A DNA stretch of 64,000 nucleotides from Fragum whitleyi (Eukaryota > Mollusca > Bivalvia > Cardiida > Cardiidae): positions 55,788,399 through 55,852,398 of the forward strand of contig OX411552.1 in the NCBI GenBank assembly GCA_948146395.1. Direction: 5' to 3'. The notes beneath the pieces were generated by a model that ran no database searches, had not been told where the DNA came from, and worked only from the letters and a program-made list of their open reading frames with translations. The translations under genes and the position numbers were made by a program. This document shows, in pieces, positions 58,330 through 64,000 of the stretch (its first letter is position 1; each line of letters begins with the position of its first letter).

Positions 58330-58870
58330 TTGGTATACAATACCCTAATGTCCCATATATCAAATGTCTTGATACGTGTACAGTACCTGACATATCATGT
58401 TATGCCATTGGTCTTGAAAGAGTAACAGACATATTACATAATGCTATTGGTTTTATAATACTTCGATGTACCAAGTATCAAATGTCTTGACACAATGCCT
58501 GATATATCACATTATGCCATTGGTCTTAAAAGAGTAACAGTTATAATGCTATTGGTTTTACAATACCTCAATGTACCAAATATCAACAGTCTTGATACAG
58601 CACCTGATTATCACTTTATGCCATTGGTCTTGAAAGAGTACCAGATGTATTACATAATGCTATTGGTTTTACTATACCTCAATGTACCAAATATCAACAG
58701 TCTTGATACAGTATCTGATAAATCACATCATGCAATTGGTCTTGAAAGAGTACCAGATATATCACATAATGCTATTGGTATACAATACCTCAATGTACCA
58801 AATATTAAATGATTATGGACAGTACCTGATATATCACATTATGCCATTGGTCTTGCTCTCATTAAGGCCA
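58330..58870. repeat. ~112-bp tandem array at the GMDS 3' end
   Basis: ATGCCATTGGTCTTGAAAGA or variants occurs near 58400, 58513, 58619, 58731 and 58842. GTACCAAATATCAACAG and ACATAATGCTATTGGTTTTA lie between. The rightmost unit contains the last GMDS codons and stop, so the array extends from coding sequence into the 3' UTR. Plus-strand open frames here are artefacts. Confidence 0.85.
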
Positions 58871-58901
58871 AGTCAGATTCTATCATCTCTCCAACTAGAC
58901 T
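58839..58901 (-). CDS. GMDS: GMDS, last coding exon
   Basis: GDP-mannose 4,6-dehydratase converts GDP-mannose to GDP-4-keto-6-deoxymannose, the first step of cytosolic GDP-fucose synthesis. This minus-strand exon follows acceptor GGATTTCAG in phase 0, matching the exon at 59976-60044. It encodes 20 residues and TAA: SLVGEMIES, DLALMRARPMA. The animal GMDS C-terminus has the same pattern, (E)LVxEMVxxDxxLMRxxP-A, ending at the same place. The residues are outside the active site. The ~112-bp tandem array overlaps its last five codons. Confidence 0.88.
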   Translation of the reverse strand, partial: SLVGEMIESDLALMRARPMA

Positions 58902-59104
58902 CTGAAATCCAACAAAAATAAGGTTTGAATATGTCCTAATAGGTATTTATAGAAAGTACATTTTTAGATTAAAATATCCTATTGTTACAAGCAATTTCTT
59001 CTTTTCCACAAAAGTTTGTAACCCATTAGCTGGTTTCTTCCAAAATAATTAATAGATGCAAGCAAATATTTACAGAATTTCTATTTTTTTGGATTGAACA
59101 GATC

Positions 59105-59352
59105 TAGGCCCAAGGTTAGAACACTTTTCTCATGCTCAATTCAAATTTTCTCAAATTTGAATTTGAGAGTATAGCCGTAATTCTGTTTTAACACTCATTT
59201 TAATGTATTTACATAAAAGATAATATCAATAAGTTGTTATAAATAACAACTCATTAATATTATCTTTAATTTTCATACATTATTCAAATCTAAAATTTGA
59301 GAAAATTTTTCAGTTGAGCCTGAGAAAAGTTTGATAACCTTAAATCTTGGGC
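59105..59352. mobile_element. Family M palindromic MITE, copy 2 (in GMDS intron)
   Basis: TTTTCTCATGCTCAATTCAA and GTTGAGCCTGAGAAAAGTTT are the outer arms; AAAGATAATATCAATAAGTT and AACTCATTAATATTATCTTT the inner ones. Confidence 0.8.
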
Positions 59353-59589
59353 CCTGAAATTTTGACTGAATGATTGAAAAGGAAACTGCCATGCTTCTTT
59401 TTTTGTCAAAATTTTCTCATTCCACTATTGACTTGCAAAATTGTCCATAAAATAAGGAGTCTCTGAATCAAAGACGGCCATTAAGGTTGAGCCACAGTGA
59501 GTTTTTATTTCTAAATAGCTCCTCTGTCCTTGGTATAAAACAATTCCAGGGTGTATATGAGATCTTGCAATAAAATCAATTATAACAAG

Positions 59590-59878
59590 ATGTGTTTGTG
59601 AAACACGAATGCCCCTGTAACGGCATTTTTTTTCAAAGTTTGACCTTGACAGATGACCTTGACTTAGTCACATCACCTTGACTTTGGTACCAGCGGATGC
59701 GGATCATTGAGATCTATCATCATGCCAAATATTAGCTTTGTATCTTGAATAGGCTTGAAGATATTGGCAAGGTTAAGTTTTCGGTCAGACGGATGGGCAG
59801 ACGGACAGACAGACGGGCAGACAGACGGACGGACATGAGTAGAACAATATGCCCCTGATCTCTCGATACGGGGGCATA
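59590..59878. repeat. Dispersed mollusc-type repeat with GACG/GACA run
   Basis: It starts GTGTTTGTGAAACACGAATG and CCCCTGTAACGGCA. It runs through TGACCTTGA motifs and a CAGACGGACAGACAGACGGG run, and ends ACGGGGGCATAA. TATGCCCCTG and its complement occur inside. It is a widespread non-coding repeat in bivalve genomes. Confidence 0.65.
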
Positions 59879-59975
59879 AAAATCAATGTTTCAAAAAATT
59901 AACAGTTAGGAAGTCATAAACATACTGAGGTTACATTGTATTTACATGTAGAAAAGGTTTGCCTTTTTTACTCAC

Positions 59976-60044
59976 ATCAAAATTATATTTTGGCGTCCAT
60001 TTGAGCTTGGTTTTGGCCTTTGAGCAGTCTCCAAGTAGGAATTC
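59976..60044 (-). CDS. GMDS: GMDS, penultimate coding exon
   Basis: This 69-nt, phase 0-0 exon has acceptor CTCTTTTCAG and donor GTGAGT. It encodes 23 residues, EFLLGDCSKAKTKLKW followed by TPKYNFD. Animal GMDS has the segment (D)FLxGDCxKAKxKLxWxPxxxFD near its C-terminus; GDC-KAK-KL-W is diagnostic of GDP-mannose 4,6-dehydratases within the short-chain dehydrogenase superfamily. The NADP-binding and catalytic parts are encoded by upstream exons beyond 64000. The exon is followed in phase by the one at 58839-58901. Confidence 0.92.
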
Positions 60045-60235
60045 CTGAAAAGAGATAAAAATATTGAAATTAATCAGACATAAAATTCCAACACCTTATA
60101 ATCATACAACTACATGGATTGATAACAGGGTTTTAACCCTTTCCTGTTTTACAAATTTTTGGACCTGTCTAAATTCAAATGTTTTGCAGACGAAAATTAA
60201 AAGTGGATTTAATTTGAAAAATAACCTTTAAGCAG

Positions 60236-60312
60236 GGTAGAAAAAAGTGTGGAAAATGAAGAAATTGCTTGTCAGAAGCAATTTCTTCTTTTTTTCACTA
60301 TGTTTTCTCAAT
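60236..60312. mobile_element. Family R hairpin
   Basis: GTGTGGAAAATGAAGAAATT with GCTTGTC and AGAAGCAATTTCTTCTTTTT with TCACTATG form a palindrome. It matches the core of 4930-4995 and a copy near 58044-58107. Confidence 0.65.
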
Positions 60313-60636
60313 CATAAAATAACAGGCACGTAAAAAGCAGGGATTAAACAGCAAAGGGTTAAGGGATGCAGTTTTTGTGAATCTGAGACTCAAAAATAAT
60401 TAGCCAGGACACTCAAAACTATCAGATGAGAGTCCCATTGAACTTCATGGGAGCAACTTTAGAAAAGCATTGAAGACTGTTCTAAACTTACTTGTCCTCG
60501 GACAAGAGCCTTAGGATAATGAACTTGTCCACAAGTAGAAAAGCCAGAGTCAGAAAAGTCAGGCATGGGAACTCCACATCCCTGCTTTAAGTATATGGTC
60601 TATAGAAATGATGGACTCGCTCCTGTCCCACTGATC

Positions 60637-60882
60637 TAGACCCGAGGTTATAGAACTTTTCTCAGACTCAGGCTAAATTTTCTCAAATTTCAATTTGAAA
60701 TTAAAGTCATAATTTTGTTTTATTACTCATTTAAATGAATAAACATAAAAAGAATAATAAAAAGAATAAATAACAACTTATCAATATTATCTTTTACTTT
60801 CACACATTTATTTAACCTAAAATTTGAGAAAATTGAGCCTGAGTCTGAGAAAAGTTTTATAACCTTGGGCAAGGTTTAGTTC
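60637..60882. mobile_element. Family M palindromic MITE, copy 3 (in GMDS intron)
   Basis: TTTTCTCAGACTCAGGCTAA and GAGCCTGAGTCTGAGAAAAG are the outer arms. One inner arm is disturbed by repeated AAAAAGAATAA. Confidence 0.75.
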
Positions 60883-61454
60883 ACTAGCTTCAATACATAA
60901 AATTGTGTGTCTTAATTCAAGGACCAATCGAAATCACCTTCTGAATCATCAGCAACCAATAAAACTATCAAATGATTCAATCGATTTTTAAAAAGTCCAG
61001 TGAAGCCTTTTTATTCACTTTGGACCATAGTTTAAAGACAAAGTGTTTGGAACAAGTTGAGTGTTGCTTTTTTCAATGCTATAAACAGAGAGCTGGGTTG
61101 GAAATTTTGAATGATTTTGAATGATGCGAGTGTCAATTACTTCATAATGTTAACTGTATGTTTATAGTACAGAAATGTTAGCACACTATTTACTTTTCTC
61201 ATCAACTCTGTCTATTTGTTGTGTTATAAGCCAGCAGGTAATAAAAGTACATTAATCCCATTACAATACTATAAACAAACACTGTTTGAACAGACAAGAC
61301 GCCCGATCTCCCAAGTGTTTGACAAGATCGTGCTGCTGGGCATGATTACCAGAAGTGCCAATGTTTAACACGAGACTGATTTAACAGCTACCTGATTATA
61401 ATCAGCCATTAACAGGTAACCTGTAAATATTATGACTTGTAATTATGTTAATAA

Positions 61455-63116
61455 ACAAGAAAATTGGTTTTTATTTGTGATGTGCATTTGCATGAAAGCT
61501 TCTCTTTAATAGCTTAATTTTTATATAAATTCAACAAACTTGATTTGTTTGTTGGAATTTTTTGGTAAATATATATTTTTTTGGTGATGTTCATATGCAT
61601 GAAAGCTACTCTTTAAAAGCTTAATTTTTATATAAATTCAACAAATGAGATTTGTTTGTTGGAATATTTTGGTTTATATATACATCTTTGTGATGTGCAT
61701 TTGCATGAAATCTACTCTTTTATAGCTTCATTTTAATATAATTTCAACAAATTAGATTTGTTCGTTGGAATATTTTGGTTTATATATATTTTCAATTAGG
61801 TGCATTTTGCATAAAAACTACTCTTTAATAGCTTTATTTATGTAATGTCAACAAATTTAATTTTGTTTTTTGTAACATTTTGGTTTATATATACTTTTTG
61901 TGCATTTGCATGACAGCCACTCTTTAACAGCTTATTTTTTATATAGTATCAACAAATTTGATTTGTTTGTTGGAATATTGTGGTTTATATATATTCTTTG
62001 TGCATTTGCATGACTGCTACTCTTTAATCTAAAGTTCAGTTTTTTATATAAATTCAATAAATTAGATTTATTTGTTGGAATATTTTGGTTTATATATATT
62101 TTTGCGTTGTGCATTTGCATGAAAGCTACTCATTAATAGCTTCATTTTTATACAAATTCAACAAATTTGATTTGTTTGTTGGAATATTTTGGTTAATATA
62201 TACATTTTTTGTAATGTGCATTTGCATAAGAGCTACTCTTAAATCTATAGCTTAATATTTATATAAATTCAGCAAATTAAATATATTTTTTTGCGATGTG
62301 CATTTGCATGAAAGCTACTCATTAATAGCTTCTTTTTTTATATAAATTTTGTTTGTTGGATTATTTGGTTTATATATACTTTTTGTGATGTGCATTAGCA
62401 TGAAAAATATTCTTTACAAGCTTCATTTTTATATAAATTCAAACAAATTAGATTTGTTTATTGGAATATTTTGGTTAATGTATATATTTTTGTGATGTGC
62501 ATTTGCATGAAAGCTACTCTTTAATCTAAAGCTATATTTTCATTATAACTCAACAAATGAGATTTGTGTGTTGGAATATTATGGTTTATATATTTATTTT
62601 GTTTGGTGCATTTGCATGGAAACTACTCTTTAATAGCTCCATTTTAATATAAAATCTACAAATTAGATTTGTTTGTTGGAATATTTTGGTAAATATATTT
62701 ATATTTTTGTGATGTGCATTTGCATGAAAGCTACTCTTAAATATCTCTATATTCATATAAATTTAACAAATTTGATTTGGAATATTTTCTTATATACATG
62801 TATATATATTTTTTTTGATCTGCATTTGCATGAAAGCTACTCTTTAATCTAAAGCTTAATCTTTTTATATAAAAATTAAAAAAAAAATAAGATTTGTTTG
62901 TTGGAATATTTTGGTTTATATTTTTGTTAGGTGCATTTGCATGAAAACTACTCTTTCATAGCTTTATTTATATAGTGTCAACAAATTTAATTTTGTTTTT
63001 TTTGTAACATTTTGGTTTATATATATTTTTTGTGATGTGCATTTGCATGAAAGCTACTCTTAGATAGCTTCATTTTTATATAAATTCAACAAATTTGATT
63101 TGTTTGTTGGAATATT
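61455..63116. repeat. ~105-bp satellite, 16 units, with POU octamers
   Basis: Each unit has TGTGCATTTGCATGAAAGCT, ACTCTTTAATAGCTT, TTTATATAAATTCAACAAAT and TTTGTTTGTTGGAATATTTT, then TTTATATATA. Sixteen unit starts lie 80-110 bp apart from about 61478 to 63036. ATTTGCAT, the complement of the octamer ATGCAAAT, is exact in 13 units. The last unit is cut by a family B MITE. The array lies in a GMDS intron. Confidence 0.95.
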
Positions 63117-63215
63117 GCATGCAAATTAAACCCCCGCTTTGCATGCACAATTGCATGCAAAGAGGAATTCATTTTGCAAACAGCTTGCATCATTTTGTCA
63201 TCCTGAATGCAGGGT
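63117..63215. mobile_element. Family B MITE, copy 9, inserted in the satellite
   Basis: AACCCCCGCTTTGCATGC and GCATGCAAAGAGGAATTC form the core. GCATCATTTTGTCATCCTGA then ATGCAGGG is the right end. It abuts the satellite text TTGTTGGAATATT without a gap, so it inserted at the array edge or replaced its end. Confidence 0.75.
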
Positions 63216-63439
63216 AGTAATAGCACAACATCCTTCCCAAGGTTCCAGCGGCACATTTTACCAAGTTTTATTGTCATCAACCCATAATGAAGATGTATCT
63301 AAAAGCTGCTTTACTTCATTAATTTATTCTCTGATATAAATTTAAACAAGAGCATCACATACAAGTGCAATGTTCAGCTACAGGGGCTGGATAATGCTAA
63401 ATTTCTAAGTAAAAAAAGGGGAATAACTGTAACAAAAAT

Positions 63440-63640
63440 GCTTCCAGTCATCTCCCTTGATAGTCTGGGTAGCTCTTGTGATTGTGAACACTCATGCTAA
63501 GTCTCATGAAGATATCTTCAATAACAAGAGAGGTATAACCAAGGTTAAAAATTGTCATGCCAACGCAAACATGAAAAACACAGTGATCATAGTACCTCAG
63601 ATTTTCTCTGAAAACAGCCTGGCTAGAAATTATCAATCAA
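63440..63640. repeat. Dispersed repeat, copy 2 of 2
   Basis: TCATCTCCCTTGATAGTCTG, GAAGATATCTTCAATAACAA, ATAACCAAGGTTAAAAATTG and TTTTCTCTGAAAACAGCCTG parallel the copy at 53048 in order. Confidence 0.55.
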
Positions 63641-63805
63641 CTCTTCCACAAGAAAATTATAGCAAAACATGTATATTTTTTTTCTCTTTTTTGGAAAACA
63701 ATTTAACAATTAGTTAAACAATTAAAAAAATTGTACCAACACATTGATTGAAGATGTATTTAAAAGATTTAAGAATTTCACAAAAGAAATACTTTTCAAT
63801 AATTG

Positions 63806-63920
63806 GCAGTTCAAGAACTCAGGGTTCTAGAACTTGTTTAAGAGTTAGTTCTTGAATTTCTAGAACAAATTCTTGAACTTCATGAACAAGTTCTTGGTCC
63901 TAGTTCTTCATCTGCCATTG
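63806..63920. repeat. Cluster of TTCNNGAA palindromes
   Basis: TTCAAGAA, TTCTAGAA, TTCTTGAA, TTCTAGAA, TTCTTGAA and TTCATGAA occur within about 90 bp. TTCTTGAATTTCTAGAA sits in the middle. GAACATTCTGGAACATTC follows slightly further on. The pattern resembles heat-shock elements, though many gaps are one base instead of two. It may be a short tandem repeat. Confidence 0.6.
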
Positions 63921-64000
63921 AACATTCTGGAACATTCAAAAACCATTTCTTTGAAATCTAAATAGGGGAACAATTCAATATCTTTGAATTGTAGCAGTTG

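Larger units (their letters stand above)
46421..58838. other. Intergenic region upstream (in map order) of the GMDS 3' end
   Basis: 12.4 kb with no clear gene. It holds MITE families B, C and H, several tandem arrays, a 980-bp mariner-type TIR element, a 1,221-bp TIR element and dispersed mollusc-type repeats. The GMDS 3' UTR must start at 58838 and run leftward; TTTATT (AATAAA on the minus strand) occurs near 57958 and 57793, but the true poly(A) site cannot be told. Confidence 0.55.
58902..59975 (-). other. Last intron of GMDS
   Basis: 1,074 bp, phase 0. It contains a family M MITE (59105-59352) and a GACAGACGGACG-bearing repeat (59590-59878); the rest is AT-rich with nothing recognised. 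Confidence 0.8.
60045..64000 (-). other. Upstream intron of GMDS, running out of the window
   Basis: No exon matching the preceding GMDS segment was found up to 64000, so this is inferred to be one intron of at least 3.96 kb. It holds a family R hairpin, a family M MITE, the octamer satellite, a family B MITE, a dispersed repeat and a TTCNNGAA cluster. A GC-richer patch at 61296-61375 has no assignable function. Confidence 0.65.

Noticed and set aside
58495..58921. Plus-strand frames with repeated LNVPNINSLDT peptides
   Set aside because: They fall in the tandem array at the GMDS 3' end and run antisense to the real exon.
61455..63116. CRISPR-like regular array
   Set aside because: Units are contiguous diverged tandem repeats with no conserved short repeat separated by unique spacers, and the genome is eukaryotic.

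Overview
The window is animal nuclear DNA, AT-rich and crowded with short non-coding transposons. It is most likely from a mollusc, probably a bivalve. The evidence is an intron-bearing nuclear tRNA-Ile(UAU), an intronless forkhead gene with spliced neighbours, and repeats typical of bivalve genomes (for example the GACAGACGGACG block ending in GGGGGCATAA). The species call is inference. Only about 1.5 kb of 64 kb is convincingly protein-coding.

Genes. (1) At 336-1981 on the minus strand lie the first two coding exons of an unidentified spliced gene; their splice phases fit, and the rest lies left of the window. (2) At 13540-14838 on the plus strand is a complete single-exon FoxL1 transcription factor gene (432 aa). 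A GC-richer upstream block carries Fox, T-box and Gli-like sites. (3) At 26570-26680 on the plus strand is an intact tRNA-Ile(UAU) gene with a 37-nt intron, followed by two decayed copies. (4) At 58839-58901 and 59976-60044 on the minus strand are the last two coding exons of GMDS (GDP-mannose 4,6-dehydratase); the upstream exons lie right of the window. FoxL1 and GMDS face each other tail to tail across 44 kb. In vertebrates GMDS adjoins the paralogous FOXC1/FOXF2/FOXQ1 cluster, so this looks like a remnant of old Fox-GMDS linkage.

The rest. The intergenic and intronic DNA is a mosaic of roughly a dozen palindromic or terminal-inverted-repeat (TIR) families, labelled A, B, C, D, H, M, N, P, Q, R and S here. 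There is also a decayed mariner transposase with a related MITE, an LTR-like direct-repeat element with a 3-bp target duplication, and tRNA-derived SINE fragments. Two larger non-coding TIR elements (1,720 and 1,221 bp) have TTA/TAA flanks and are packed with short subterminal motifs; they look PIF/Harbinger-like.

Tandem arrays include a 16-unit ~105-bp satellite with a perfect POU octamer in 13 units, a ~128-bp array of paired hairpins, a ~112-bp array running out of the last GMDS codons, and a duplicated block carrying TGACGTCA sites. No bacterial operons, CRISPR arrays or viral genes were seen. No transcript data or database search was available: exon calls rest on splice signals, phase and remembered family features, and repeat families on comparison between copies in this window. 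Repeat boundaries are approximate unless a target duplication is stated.
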